Source: Streptomyces fradiae ATCC 10745 = DSM 40063 | GTDB taxonomy: Bacteria > Actinomycetota > Actinomycetes > Streptomycetales > Streptomycetaceae | Reading direction: 5' to 3' | Assembly: GCF_008704425.1 (NCBI RefSeq) | Contig: NZ_CP023696.1 | Span: forward strand, 620,001 to 684,000 | DNA: 64,000 bases | Shown here: piece by piece, positions 50,846 through 60,686 of the stretch | Numbering within the stretch: position 1 is the first letter of the stretch | Layout: every line of letters starts with the position of its first letter | Made by a program: the position numbers and the translations under genes | The notes under the pieces: model-generated | What the model was told of the DNA's origin: nothing | The model's input: only the letters and a program-made list of their open reading frames with translations | The model's database searches: none

Positions 50846-52102
50846 TCACGGGCGCCCGGACAGGTCGAGGACGAGGCGCAGCGGCCCGTGGAAGACCATG
50901 TCGTCGGCGTAGTCGACCCGCTGGCCGCCGAGGCCCAGGCCGGGCAGCCCGTCCAGCAGCGTCCGCAGCCCGATCTCGGCCTCGGCGCGGGCCAGGGCCG
51001 CCCCGAGGCAGTAGTGGATGCCGAGCCCGAACCCCAGGTGCCGGTCGGCGGGCCGGCCCACGTCCAGGACGTCGGGGTCCGGGAAGCGCGCGGGGTCCCG
51101 GTTCGCCGAGCCCAGCAGGGCGACGACCCGGCTGCCGCGCGGTACGTCGAGGCCGCCGAGGCGGGTGTCCTCGTACGCCCACCGGGTCACCGCCTGCACC
51201 GGCCCGTCGTAGCGCAGCAGTTCCTCGACGGCCCCGGGCGCCGGGCCGGGGGCGCCGCGCAGCGCGTCGAGCACCTCCGGGTGGGCCCGCAGTGCCAGCA
51301 CCGCCTTGGAGAGGAAGTTGGTGGTCGTCTCGTGTCCGGCGGAGAGCAGGTGGACGCAGGTGCCCACGATGCCGTCCTCGGTCAGCGGCGCGCCGCCGTC
51401 GCGGGCCCGGACGAGGAGGGTGAGCAGGTCGCCGCCGTCGCCGCCGCGCCGCCCGCGCACCTCCTGCCGGAAGTAGCGGGTGAACTCGGCGGCGGCCGCC
51501 TCGGCCCGCGCGTAGCGGCCCGCCCCGCCGCGCGTGCGGGTGCTGCCGGCCTCCTGGAGGGCCATCGCGTTGGCGCGCAGCCAGCCCTGGTGCTCCCGCG
51601 GGACGCCCAGCAGCTCGGAGATGACGAGGAGGGGGAGCGGGGCGGCGAAGCCTTCGACGAGGTCGGCCTCCCGGCGTCCCGCGAGCCGCTGGAGGAGGTC
51701 CCCGGCGAGCCGCTCGACGCGGGGCCGCAGCCGGTCGACGACCGCCGGGGAGAACTCCGCGCCGAGCAGGGAGCGCAGCTCGGTGTGGCGGGGCGGGTCC
51801 ATGAACACGAGCCAGTTCTCCACGACGGCCCGCAGGGCGCGGTGCTCGGCCGGTACGGGGACGGGCGCCGCCGCGGGGTCGCCGGACGCGACGCGGGCGT
51901 CCCTGCCGAAGCCCCGGCCGGTCAGGACCCGGGCGGCCTCCTCGTAGGAGAAGGCGTAGAAGGTGGCGGGCGCGCCCGCGGGCGACTCGCCGCGGTGCAC
52001 GGGCGCGGCCTCGCGGTAGCGCCGGTACACCGGGTAGGGGTCGGCGATGTCCTCGGCGTCCCAGCCCGTGAGCGCGAACCGCGGCAGCGTCGCGGATGGC
52101 AT
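50846..52102 (-). CDS. staP: Cytochrome P450, StaP/RebP homologue
   Basis: A 418-residue P450. The heme-binding loop is [16 protein letters not shown] with Cys365 as ligand. The I-helix oxygen motif is [10 protein letters not shown] and the K-helix ExxR is in VEELLRYDG. StaP/RebP couples the two indole rings of chromopyrrolic acid and, with StaC/RebC, gives the indolocarbazole core. The gene position between StaD-like and StaC-like genes supports this assignment. It needs ferredoxin partners that are not encoded here. Confidence 0.86.
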   Translation of the reverse strand: MPSATLPRFALTGWDAEDIADPYPVYRRYREAAPVHRGESPAGAPATFYAFSYEEAARVLTGRGFGRDARVASGDPAAAPVPVPAEHRALRAVVENWLVFMDPPRHTELRSLLGAEFSPAVVDRLRPRVERLAGDLLQRLAGRREADLVEGFAAPLPLLVISELLGVPREHQGWLRANAMALQEAGSTRTRGGAGRYARAEAAAAEFTRYFRQEVRGRRGGDGGDLLTLLVRARDGGAPLTEDGIVGTCVHLLSAGHETTTNFLSKAVLALRAHPEVLDALRGAPGPAPGAVEELLRYDGPVQAVTRWAYEDTRLGGLDVPRGSRVVALLGSANRDPARFPDPDVLDVGRPADRHLGFGLGIHYCLGAALARAEAEIGLRTLLDGLPGLGLGGQRVDYADDMVFHGPLRLVLDLSGRP

Positions 52103-52268
52103 GCGGTCTCCTCCTGTCGGCGGTGTGGCGTGGCCGGGCCCCTGGGGTGGGACGGCCGGGTGCCCCTCCGGCGGGGCGCCGGCGGGGGCGGGGCGCCGCG
52201 GGGCCCGTCGGCACGGTGGCCGGTCGGCCCGAGCGGTACGAGCGGTACGAGCGGCGAGGGCCCGAGCG

Positions 52269-52300
52269 GTGCGGCGGTGCGGCGGTGCGGCGGTGCGGCG
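52269..52300. repeat. Four tandem GGTGCGGC octamers between staP and staD
   Basis: An exact 8-bp unit repeated four times, next to repeated GAGCGGTAC units (52220-52250), in the 234-base gap between the staD stop and the staP start. Confidence 0.7.
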
Positions 52301-52336
52301 GGCCGAGTGGTACGACGGCTCGGCGGCGCGGCGGGC

Positions 52337-55300
52337 TCAGTGGCGCGGCGGCCGGAAGTGGTCGGCCCAGAAGGCGCTCATCTCCCCCACCCGCGCGGGC
52401 ACCAGCGGGTGCTTGGCGCAGGCCGCCGCGAGGTGGTCGAGGCGCAGGGCGATGCCCCGCCTCGCCACGTCGGGGCGGGCCACCGGAGCGGGCTGCTCCG
52501 CCAGTTCGAAGGAGGGTCCGGCGGTCGTGCCCCGGCGCCCCGAGGGAAGGGTGACCAGCAGTTCCGCCAGGGGGCGCATCAGGCCCGTCATCATGTCGAT
52601 CGCCGCGTTCATGAGGTCGGACCGCCGCAGGCTCGCGTCGGGCCGCTCGCCGAAGTGCTGGGCCATCAGCTGCAGTGCCATGAAGTACGACTGGTTGAAC
52701 AGCTCCATGACCGAGCGGGCGTCCGGGTCGGTGACCGTCTCCATGACCGGGTTGCCGTGCCCGAGGGTGGGGTTGCGCACCACCGGGTACGCCGGGTTCC
52801 ACCGCTCGCCGCCCGGACGGCTCCGTACGGCCGGGTCGCCGTGCAGCAGGTCGGAGATCCGCAGGAAGGAGGCGTAGTGGGAGTGCTCGCGGACGCCCTC
52901 GCGCGAGCCCGCGCGGACACCGGCGCCGGCGTCCGGGCGCGGGGCGAGCACCCCTCCCTCGCCCTGCTCCGCGATGACGTCGATCGCGAACAGCGCGCTG
53001 GGCAGGTCGTCCACCTCCAGCTGGTAGTCGGGGTGGTGCCGGTTGACCGACTCCCGCAGGAACAGGTGGTGTTCCCCGCCTCCCCTGCCCCTGTCCACCA
53101 GGAACAGGTCCGGCACGCGCTGCAGGCCCTCGCGGATGTCCGCGTACAGCTCGCTGAGCGAGGCGTAGGGGTGCCGGTCGTCGCGGACGGCGACGGGTGC
53201 CGGCGTGCCCTCCCGGCGCACCTCGCCCACCAGGTCCTCGGGCCGTTCGATCTGGATGAACCGGTCGACGCTGCCGGGCCCCAGCCGCTCCAGGCAGAAG
53301 TCGAGCGGCACCGGCAGTTCCCGGTTGACCGTGCCGAAGTCGACGCGGGGCACGTGGAAGGGCTCGCCCAGGGCGGTGATGATGTTGTTGACGAGGAGGA
53401 AGTGGATCATCTCCTCGCGCGCGATGCCCAGCAGCATGCTGCGGACGCCCTCGTCGAGGGTCTCGCCGCCGTCGCCGCAGGCGAGCCTGAGCTGCGCGGG
53501 CGTCCACAGGCCCCGGCGCACGTAGGCGAGGCCGGCGCCGTGGGTGGGGACGGAGTAGGCGGCGTACAGGTACTGGAGCATGACGGCCAGCTCGATGGCC
53601 GCGGCGTCGCGCAGCAGGGACAGGAGGCCGCCGCGGGTGGTGGTCTCCCGGCGGCGCGGAACGGCCGCCGGCTGCGTCAGCAGGACGCCGTCCGGCTTCT
53701 GCCGGGCCCGCAGGAAGGCCAGCAGGAGCCGGGCCTTGGGCTCCGACAGGTCGCGCGTCGGCGGCATGTAGTACGTCTTCGCCTTGTTGCGCGGGTCGCA
53801 CATCTGCCAGATGAGCTTCGCGTACGTCTCCACCTTGCACCGGTCGGCGAGGCTGAAGACCTCGGCCTTCATGAAGGAGTACAGGTGCTCGTAGTAGGCG
53901 AAGACCTCCCGGTACACCAGGTCGAAGGTCACCTCGTCGCCGTCGATGCCGGCCAGCCGCCAGTCGTCGGGCAGGACCCGCAGCGACAGGTGGCCGGCGC
54001 CGGACCAGTAGCCGAGGGCGTCGCCGTCGTCGTGGCAGCGGGCGGCCGAGCCGGGCAGGCCGGGGTCGGACGGCAGGTCGGCGGGGTCCGGGGAGAGCAG
54101 GACGCGGGCGGTGCCGGGGGCGGCGCCGCGCAGGGTGAGCCAGCCGCGGCCCGCCTCGTCCGTGTCCAGCACGCAGCCGTCCGCCCACGGCCCGGAGGTG
54201 TCGCGGCGGCCCGGGCGCATCCGCACGACGCGCACGTCGGAGCACCGCGCCCGCGGGTCGCGCGCCACCGGGTCGAGCGGCAGGGCCCGCGGGTTGAAGA
54301 ACTGGCGTACGGCGATCCCCCGCACGGGCGCAGGACGGCCCCGCACCCAGGAGCGCACGGCCACCTCGACGTCGTGGTCGGCGTCGTCCGGGTCCCTCGG
54401 GTGTTCCAGGATGAGGCTCGCGTCGTCGACCTGGACGTCGACCTCCCTCTCGCGCAGGTGCACCACGGGACCGCCGGGGCCGCCGCCCGCCAGGAGGAGC
54501 GGCTCGGCGGCGGCGTCGGCCGCGGGCAGCTCGCTGGGGACGGTGACGACGCCGCCGGTCAGGGCGTACTCCTCGCCGAGGTACGCCTGCCGGGGGACGC
54601 GGGCCACCAGCCGGCCGCTGCCGGTGCGCAGTTCGAGGTCGCCGAGGTCCTCGGGCGCCGGGGGGCGGGTGCGGGTCCAGTCCGGGGTGCCGTCGGCCGG
54701 GGTTCCGTCGGCCGGGGTGGGGTCCGGGGTGCCGGGGTTCGGGCCGGCGTCGGCCGGGGTGCCGGGGTCCGGGTGGTTCCGGGTGGGCAGCGCGGTGACG
54801 GTGTTGAGGGTGACGTGGGTGTCGGTCACCTCGACCGAGAGGTTGTGCAGGCGGCCGGGGGCCGCCCGGCCGGGCGTGCGGCGTTCGGGGACGAGCAGCC
54901 GTCCCGCCGGGTGGGTGCGCGGCTCGTGCGGGCGCCACAGGGCGATCGTGCCGCGCAGCAGCCACCGGCTCGGCCGGTCGGGCACCTGCGGCGCGGACCG
55001 GTGGCTGAGCGCGAACTGGACCACCAGGCCCCCGGCGCCCTCGGCCTGCGCCTCGTCCCGCAGGCGCCGCGCGACCGGTGAGACGTCCGCCTCGTCGAGC
55101 CAGGTCAGCCCGCCGTCCGCGGGCACCACGAACTGGTGGACGACGGAGCGGGGCAGCCGGCCGGCCGGCCCACGCTCGCCGGTGCCGTCGGTGCGACCGG
55201 CCCGGCCCTCGTGGCCGAAGTCGTGCCACCTGGGGGGCTGGAAGCCGGTGACGGCGCCGGTGGCCATGTACCCGGTGTCGTGGGAGCGCCCGTCGCGGCC

Positions 55301-55768
55301 GAAGGCGAACTGACCGACCATGAGCGTGGTGGTCCAGGCGGAGGCCGGGTCGACGTCGAAGACCCGGGCCCGGTTGACGGTGGTGCCGAGGTACTCGTTG
55401 TAGTGCCCCCACAGGTCGACGGCGCGCCCGACCGACGGGTCGGCGACGACGACGCCGCCGCCCGCCCGGGTCTCGGCGCCGGTGATCCGCGCGTCGACGG
55501 AGAAGTGCCCGCTGCCGGAGAAGTGCCCGCCCTTGGCCGCGCTGAAGGGGCCGTCGGGCGAGGGCCTGCCCTCGTGGTCGTGGCGCGGTCCCAGGCGCTC
55601 CAGGTGGTCGTGGTACTCGCCGGGCGGGCGGTGCGGCGGGAAGGGCCGGCCGTCGCCGGTGAGCGCCGTGTTCGTGGCCAGGTCGACGAGACCGCCGCGC
55701 GGGCCGGTGGGCAGGTGGGTCGTCGCCGTGCCGCGGAAGTGCAGCCGGGGCAGGTCGAAGACGCTCAT
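52337..55768 (-). CDS. staD: Chromopyrrolic acid synthase, StaD/RebD (VioB family)
   Basis: A 1143-residue heme enzyme that dimerises two indole-pyruvate imines to chromopyrrolic acid. The start MSVFDLPRLHFRGTATTHLP is the typical VioB/RebD opening. The C-terminal half contains the ferritin-like domain: LLRDAAAIELAVMLQYLYAA, then LLGIAREEMIHFLLVNNIIT and DFGTVNRELPVPLDFCLERL, ending in FNQSYFMALQLMAQHFGE and MTGLMRPLAELLVTLPSGRR. Length is close to StaD. Two low-complexity Pro/Asp/Gly stretches occur near residues 330-370. The ATG overlaps the stop of the StaO-like gene. Confidence 0.93.
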   Translation of the reverse strand: MSVFDLPRLHFRGTATTHLPTGPRGGLVDLATNTALTGDGRPFPPHRPPGEYHDHLERLGPRHDHEGRPSPDGPFSAAKGGHFSGSGHFSVDARITGAETRAGGGVVVADPSVGRAVDLWGHYNEYLGTTVNRARVFDVDPASAWTTTLMVGQFAFGRDGRSHDTGYMATGAVTGFQPPRWHDFGHEGRAGRTDGTGERGPAGRLPRSVVHQFVVPADGGLTWLDEADVSPVARRLRDEAQAEGAGGLVVQFALSHRSAPQVPDRPSRWLLRGTIALWRPHEPRTHPAGRLLVPERRTPGRAAPGRLHNLSVEVTDTHVTLNTVTALPTRNHPDPGTPADAGPNPGTPDPTPADGTPADGTPDWTRTRPPAPEDLGDLELRTGSGRLVARVPRQAYLGEEYALTGGVVTVPSELPAADAAAEPLLLAGGGPGGPVVHLREREVDVQVDDASLILEHPRDPDDADHDVEVAVRSWVRGRPAPVRGIAVRQFFNPRALPLDPVARDPRARCSDVRVVRMRPGRRDTSGPWADGCVLDTDEAGRGWLTLRGAAPGTARVLLSPDPADLPSDPGLPGSAARCHDDGDALGYWSGAGHLSLRVLPDDWRLAGIDGDEVTFDLVYREVFAYYEHLYSFMKAEVFSLADRCKVETYAKLIWQMCDPRNKAKTYYMPPTRDLSEPKARLLLAFLRARQKPDGVLLTQPAAVPRRRETTTRGGLLSLLRDAAAIELAVMLQYLYAAYSVPTHGAGLAYVRRGLWTPAQLRLACGDGGETLDEGVRSMLLGIAREEMIHFLLVNNIITALGEPFHVPRVDFGTVNRELPVPLDFCLERLGPGSVDRFIQIERPEDLVGEVRREGTPAPVAVRDDRHPYASLSELYADIREGLQRVPDLFLVDRGRGGGEHHLFLRESVNRHHPDYQLEVDDLPSALFAIDVIAEQGEGGVLAPRPDAGAGVRAGSREGVREHSHYASFLRISDLLHGDPAVRSRPGGERWNPAYPVVRNPTLGHGNPVMETVTDPDARSVMELFNQSYFMALQLMAQHFGERPDASLRRSDLMNAAIDMMTGLMRPLAELLVTLPSGRRGTTAGPSFELAEQPAPVARPDVARRGIALRLDHLAAACAKHPLVPARVGEMSAFWADHFRPPRH

Positions 55769-57279
55769 GCGGACCGGTCCGAGCGGCTCGGCCGGGCGGT
55801 GGCGAACACGCGGCTGGCGCGCGGCTCGTACCACTCGATCTCGTGGGCGGCGTCGATGGCGGACTCGATCGCGCCCTCGATCCACGCGGGTTTGGACGAG
55901 CAGTGCTCGCCCGCGAAGAACAGCCCCTTCTGCGGGCGGGCGGCCTCCCGCCGCTCCGCCTCGCGCAGCGCGGCCTCCTGTCCCCAGCGGACCGTGGCCG
56001 CCCCCCACGACCAGGGGCGCTCGCCCCAGGCGAGCCCCGCCACGTCCCGGACCATGCCGGGCCTGCGCAGTTCGGGGTGCATCTCGCTCAGCTCCGCGAG
56101 GACGAGCGCGTTGCGATCCGCCTCGCCCAGCCGGCCCAGCGCGTCGGCGTCCGGCCCGATGGTGTAGCTCGCCAGGAGCACCGCCCCGAGGGCCGGATCG
56201 CCCTCGGCGGGCGGGTAGTAGGTCTGCCGCACGTGCCCGCCGGTGAAGGAGGCTCCCCCGCTGATCCCGTCCTTCTCCCAGAAGGGCTCGCGGCACAGTA
56301 AGGCGATCTTCGTCGCCGCCCAGTACTTCGTCTGGTGGACGATGTCCAGCTTCTCCTGGTCGAAGCCGGTCAGCCGCATCCTGCGCAGCACGGTGAAGGG
56401 GATGGTGCACACCACGTAGTCGCAGGACCTGGTGTACGTCCTGGCGCCCTGCCGGATGCTCAGGAGCACCGCGTCGTCCCGCACGTCGATGCCCACCACC
56501 TCCCGGCCGGTCGCGATCGTGCCGCGGATGCGGGAGGCGAGCCGCCGGGGCAGCGCGTCCATGCCGCCGCGCAGCCGCACGATGGAGGAGCTGGTCTCGT
56601 CCAGCACGTCGTCGAGGAAGCGTTCCAGGCGGGGCGGGCAGAAGGAGCGGACCTGGGGGTGGTCGGCGAAGAAGCGGTGCAGGTCCATCCGGTTCCCCGA
56701 GGCCCCGCACCGGTAGGGTGCCAGGTCGATGTGGTCGACGAGGTTCAGCAGTTCCACGCCGATCTCGTCGTGGAGCCCGTCGTAGAACCGGCGCGGCGCG
56801 ATGGCCCTGATGCTCGCGTCCAGCCACGCGCCGAACAGCAGGGTGTTGTCGCGGTAGCCCCGGTCCGGCAGCGCGGCGGCGAACTCGCGCACGAGGGCGC
56901 CGTGCGCGTCGCGCACCCGCAGGTACCCGTCGGCGCTGGGCAGGTAGGCGGCGTCGTCGGAGAACAGGGTGCGGAACTCGCGCACCTGGTTCTGCAGGCC
57001 GAGTTCGGCGATGTAGTGCATGGTGAGACGGTGCCCGGCGGGTATCCGCATCGCGCCGAGCTCGGCGAACGGGCCGGTCGGGCCGGCGCCGGGGAAGCGG
57101 TGGGTGTGGATGCGGCCGCCGATCTCCCCGCTCGCCTCGACGACCTCGACGTGGTGTCCGAGGCGTTCCAGCTCGTAGGCGGCCACCAGGCCGGCGATGC
57201 CGGCACCGATGACGGTGACCTTCTTCGGGCCGTCGCCGGCGCCGTCCGACACGTCGGTCTCCTGCCAGGGTGCCGTCAT
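55765..57279 (-). CDS. staO: L-tryptophan oxidase, StaO/RebO homologue
   Basis: A 504-residue FAD amine oxidase that converts L-tryptophan to the imine used by StaD. The FAD motif is VTVIGAGIAGLVAAYELERL and the flavin Glu region is VEVVEASGEIGGRIHT. GAMRIPAGHRLTMHYI follows, with the catalytic Arg of the family. The C-terminal FAD block is LFFAGEHCSSKPAWIEGAIE. It is the first gene of the minus-strand operon. Its stop overlaps the staD ATG by four bases. ATG at 57279 with GGAGG-like AGGAGACC upstream. Confidence 0.93.
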   Translation of the reverse strand: MTAPWQETDVSDGAGDGPKKVTVIGAGIAGLVAAYELERLGHHVEVVEASGEIGGRIHTHRFPGAGPTGPFAELGAMRIPAGHRLTMHYIAELGLQNQVREFRTLFSDDAAYLPSADGYLRVRDAHGALVREFAAALPDRGYRDNTLLFGAWLDASIRAIAPRRFYDGLHDEIGVELLNLVDHIDLAPYRCGASGNRMDLHRFFADHPQVRSFCPPRLERFLDDVLDETSSSIVRLRGGMDALPRRLASRIRGTIATGREVVGIDVRDDAVLLSIRQGARTYTRSCDYVVCTIPFTVLRRMRLTGFDQEKLDIVHQTKYWAATKIALLCREPFWEKDGISGGASFTGGHVRQTYYPPAEGDPALGAVLLASYTIGPDADALGRLGEADRNALVLAELSEMHPELRRPGMVRDVAGLAWGERPWSWGAATVRWGQEAALREAERREAARPQKGLFFAGEHCSSKPAWIEGAIESAIDAAHEIEWYEPRASRVFATARPSRSDRSA

Positions 57280-57633
57280 GGGTCTCCTCCAGTACGCGAT
57301 GTCCGAGGCCGGGAGCATGCCGTCGAGGGACGCCGGCGCCTTTCCCGCTTCCGGGGAAGGCCATGCCGGGGACTGCTCTTGCGGCCATGGTTGCGCGGTG
57401 GCGGCGCGCCCGTATCCCCCGGCGGGGGCCCGTACGGGCGGTTCCGCGGGGGCCGGGACGCACCCGGCGGGGCGGGGCGGCGCCGCCACCCTGCGCGTGT
57501 GCGCGGTATTCGACGGGGTCCCGTTTCCCCGGCCCTTGCCGGTGTGATGCTGACGTGCGTGGCCGGCCGGGCCCGTGGGGCGCCCGGTGCCACCGGTGAG
57601 CACGGTGCGACCGGACCGACGACGGAGGCGACG
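57280..57633. promoter_or_regulatory. Divergent promoter region of the indolocarbazole cluster
   Basis: A 354-base gap between the divergent staO-like and staG-like genes. It is A/T-richer than its surroundings in places and codes for nothing convincing. It is where the cluster regulator at 60687 would be expected to act. No exact site was identified. Confidence 0.6.
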
Positions 57634-58944
57634 TTGACACGTGTACTGATCGCGACCACCCCGGCACCCGGACACGTCGTCGGCGTGCTGGAGGTGGCAC
57701 GCGAACTGACCCGCCGCGGCCACGAGGTGCGGTGGTACACGGGTCGCGCGTTCCAGGAGCGGGTCGAGCAGACCGGGGCGCGCTTCGAGCCGATGCGCGA
57801 GGAGCTCGACTTCGGCGGCAGGAGCCGCGAGGAGGCGTACCCCCACCACGCGGGACTGACCGGGATCGCCGGCTTCAAGGCCGGTGTCCGCGACATCTTC
57901 TACCGCACGGCACCGGGGCAGATGGAGGACCTGCTGGCGGTGCTGGAGCGGTTCCCCGCCGACTGCGTCCTGGCCGACGACATGTGCTACGGCGCCTGCT
58001 TCGCCGCCGAACGCACCGGCATCCCGCTGGCCTGGCTGGCCAACTCGGTCTACATCCTGGGCAGCCGGGACACCGGCCCGCTCGGACGGGGGCTGCTGCC
58101 GGCCACGTCGGCGCTCGGGCGGCTGCGCAACGCGCTGCTCCGCTTCGCCGGGGACCACGTGGTGATGCGGGACCTGCGCCGGGAGGCCGACCGGACGCGG
58201 GCGCGGGTGAACCTGGCGCGGCTGCGGACGGGCGCCATGGAGAACATCGCCCGCCCGCCGGCGCTGTACCTGATGGGCACCGTGCCCTCGTTCGAGTTCC
58301 CGCGCGGCGACCTGCACCCGGGCACCCACTTCGTGGGCGGGCTCCTCGGGCTCCCCCCGGAGCGGTTCGACGAGCCCTCCTGGTGGGGGGAGCTCACCGG
58401 GGGCCGGCCCGTGGTGCTCGTCACCCAGGGCACCACCGCCAACGACGTCGACGGGCTGCTGGCCCCCGCCGTCCGGGCCCTGGCCGACCGGGACGTCCTG
58501 GTGGTGGTCACCACCGGCAGCGCCCTGGACGTCGACCGCCTCCACCCGCTTCCGGACAACGTCCGGCTGGAGCGGTACGTGCCCTACCACCATCTGCTGC
58601 CGCACGTCGACGTGATGGTGACGAACGGCGGCTACAACGGCGTCAACGCGGCCCTCGCCCAGGGCGTGCCGCTGGTCGTCGCGCCGGGCTCGGAGGAGAA
58701 GCCCGACGTGGCCGCGCGGGTCGGGTGGTGCGGGGCCGGTGTCGTCCTCCCGCGGCGGGCCCTGACGGAGGCCGGCCTGCGCGACGCGGTGAGCACCGTA
58801 CTGAACGACGAGCGCTACCGGCGGCGGGCCCAGGAGCTGGCCGAGGAGCACAGGAGCCGCGACGCCCCCCGACGGGCGGCCGAACTCATCGAGTCCCTGG
58901 CCGAACACCGAGGCCAGATTCCCACCGGAGGTGTCACGCGGTGA
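57634..58944 (+). CDS. staG: Glycosyltransferase, StaG/RebG-like (MGT family)
   Basis: A 436-residue GT1-fold enzyme that should attach a nucleotide-activated sugar to an indole nitrogen of the aglycone. N-terminal landmarks are RVLIATTPAPGHVVGVLEVA and RGHEVRWYTGRAF. The C-terminal sugar-nucleotide region is VVLVTQGTTANDV, YVPYHHLLPHVDVMVTNGGY and GVPLVVAPGSEEKPDVAARV. The likely start is a TTG at 57634 with GGAGG six bases upstream; an earlier start is possible. The stop overlaps the P450 start (GTGA). Confidence 0.88.
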   Translation: MTRVLIATTPAPGHVVGVLEVARELTRRGHEVRWYTGRAFQERVEQTGARFEPMREELDFGGRSREEAYPHHAGLTGIAGFKAGVRDIFYRTAPGQMEDLLAVLERFPADCVLADDMCYGACFAAERTGIPLAWLANSVYILGSRDTGPLGRGLLPATSALGRLRNALLRFAGDHVVMRDLRREADRTRARVNLARLRTGAMENIARPPALYLMGTVPSFEFPRGDLHPGTHFVGGLLGLPPERFDEPSWWGELTGGRPVVLVTQGTTANDVDGLLAPAVRALADRDVLVVVTTGSALDVDRLHPLPDNVRLERYVPYHHLLPHVDVMVTNGGYNGVNAALAQGVPLVVAPGSEEKPDVAARVGWCGAGVVLPRRALTEAGLRDAVSTVLNDERYRRRAQELAEEHRSRDAPRRAAELIESLAEHRGQIPTGGVTR

Positions 58945-60167
58945 ACGTCACGACGAAGAGCGGCTGGAAAGAGGCCCCCGAGACCACCATGCCCGTGGAC
59001 CCGGGCCCCTTCGACTGCATGCCGCAGCTGCTGGCCGCCGCGCGGGTGGCGCCGGTCGTCCGCATCCCCTACCTCGAGCACCACGCGTACGTGGTGTGCG
59101 ACCCGGAGCTGGTGCGCGCCGCTCTGACGCACCCCGCGCTGCTCAAGGACATCACCCTGGTCCCCGAGTGGATGCGCAAGCCGGGCCTGATGGTGGGGTC
59201 GCAGCCGCCCCCGGAGTACGCCCGCGCCATGATCATGAGTGACGGGGAGAACCACGCGCGGATCCGGCGCATCCACGCCCCCGTCCTGAGCCCCCGCAAC
59301 ACGGAGCGGTGGGGCGAGCGGGTCAGCGCCAAGGTGGAGGGGTTCCTGGACGAGCTGGAGCGGTCCCGCTCCGCGGAGTCCGGCGAGGTCAACATCGTGA
59401 CGGACTACACCCACCGCATTCCGCTGGCGTTCATCTCCGAGATGCTCGGCCTGCCCCCGGAGGCCGAACGGCAGCTGCGCGGCATCACGGACGTCATGCT
59501 CTACTCGTCCGACTACCCGGCGCGCAAGGAGGCGGTCGGCGCGCTCTTCGGCGCGGTCGAGGGCTGGGTGCGCGACCCGGCGCCGCTGCGCGACGGGGTG
59601 ATCACGGGGCTGCTGGCCTCTTCCGAGGGGCCGGACGCGGCGGTCACCGAGGGCGAGGTCGTCGTCTGGACCCTGGGCATGATCATCACCGGTTACGAGA
59701 CGACCGGGAGCCTGATCTCCGCCTCGCTGTACGAGGCGCTGCGCCGTCCGCCGGAGGAGCGGCCCCGCACCGAGGAGGAGATCAAGGAGTGGGTCGAGGA
59801 GACCCTGCGGGTGCACCCGCCGTTCCCCCACCCGACGTGGCGCTTCCCCACCGAGGACGTCGAGCTGGGCGGCTACCTGATCCCCAAGGGCGCCCCGGTG
59901 CAGGTCAGCATCACAGCGGCGAACCGGCGGCCGGGCGAGGGGGCCGACAGCTTCGACGCGGAGCGGAAGGGGCAGGGCCACCTCTCCTTCGGCCTCGGGA
60001 TGCACTACTGCATCGGCGCGCCGCTGGTCCGGCTGGAGGCGCAGATCGCGCTGGGCGAGTTCCTGCGCCGGTTCCCGGAGGCGCGTCTCTCGGCCGGCAC
60101 GGCCGTGGAGTGGGAGTCCGAGTGGATGATCCGGCGGCTGAGCGTGCTGCCGGCGGTACTGGCCTGA
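58941..60167 (+). CDS. staN: Cytochrome P450, StaN-like
   Basis: A 408-residue P450 coupled to the glycosyltransferase by a four-base overlap. The heme loop is LSFGLGMHYCIGAPLV (Cys357). The I-helix has MIITGYETTGSLI, and the ExxR is in VEETLRVHPP. In staurosporine synthesis StaN forms the second C-N bond between sugar and aglycone, and position and pairing with the glycosyltransferase support the same role here. That predicts a doubly linked sugar rather than the singly linked one of rebeccamycin. GTG start. Confidence 0.82.
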   Translation: MNVTTKSGWKEAPETTMPVDPGPFDCMPQLLAAARVAPVVRIPYLEHHAYVVCDPELVRAALTHPALLKDITLVPEWMRKPGLMVGSQPPPEYARAMIMSDGENHARIRRIHAPVLSPRNTERWGERVSAKVEGFLDELERSRSAESGEVNIVTDYTHRIPLAFISEMLGLPPEAERQLRGITDVMLYSSDYPARKEAVGALFGAVEGWVRDPAPLRDGVITGLLASSEGPDAAVTEGEVVVWTLGMIITGYETTGSLISASLYEALRRPPEERPRTEEEIKEWVEETLRVHPPFPHPTWRFPTEDVELGGYLIPKGAPVQVSITAANRRPGEGADSFDAERKGQGHLSFGLGMHYCIGAPLVRLEAQIALGEFLRRFPEARLSAGTAVEWESEWMIRRLSVLPAVLA

Positions 60168-60281
60168 GCCGCCCGCCGACGACGGCGGGGGGCGGGCGCG
60201 GCGGTGGCGGGGCCCGGCGGCTCCCGGGCACCGGTCGTGCGGAGGCGCGGCCCCGACCGGTCCCTCCCGCGCGGCCCCCGT

Positions 60282-60328
60282 CCGGCGGCGGGCGGGCGGC
60301 CGCGCCCGTGGGCCCCGCCCGCCGCCGG
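60282..60328 (+). terminator. Hairpin terminator after staN
   Basis: Perfect 15-base arms CCGGCGGCGGGCGGG (60282-60296) and CCCGCCCGCCGCCGG (60314-60328), 115 bases past the stop. Confidence 0.7.
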
Positions 60329-60482
60329 TGACCGGGCGTCTCCGCACTCGCGGGGATTCGGCCCGCCCGTGTGCGCCCCGGCCGAGACGTTCGGCCGGGG
60401 CCGCCCGCGGGGGCGGGCACGGGCACGGACCCCGCCCGTGCTCGCCCCCGCGGGAGGGCGCCCCGTCACCGTCCGGTCCTCC

Positions 60483-60590
60483 GGTCGCCCGCCACCGCCC
60501 GGTCGCCCGTCGCCGTCCGGTCGCCCGCCACCGCCCTGTCGCCCATCGCCGCCCTGTCGCACGCCACCGCCCTGTCGTCCGTCGCCGTCC
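60483..60590. repeat. Six tandem 18-bp repeats between staN and the LAL regulator
   Basis: Units such as GGTCGCCCGCCACCGCCC alternate with GGTCGCCCGTCGCCGTCC, so the array also has a 36-bp higher period. It fills the middle of the 519-base gap between two convergent genes. No gene is seen there: frames across it encode Gly/Arg/Asp repeats only. Confidence 0.8.
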
Positions 60591-60686
60591 GGTCGCGCGG
60601 CCCGCCGTCTCACCGCGACGGCGGGAACGCGCGCGACCGGGTTCCTCCTCGGCGACTGTCCACCGGGCGGCCCGCGCGGCCGGCGC

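Noticed and set aside
50781..55412. Minus-strand frame of 1543 codons
   Set aside because: It overlaps staD and staP in a different frame, with Arg/Pro/Gly composition and no domain. The real genes have clear motifs.
60483..60590. CRISPR array
   Set aside because: 18-bp units are contiguous with no spacers and no cas genes are nearby.
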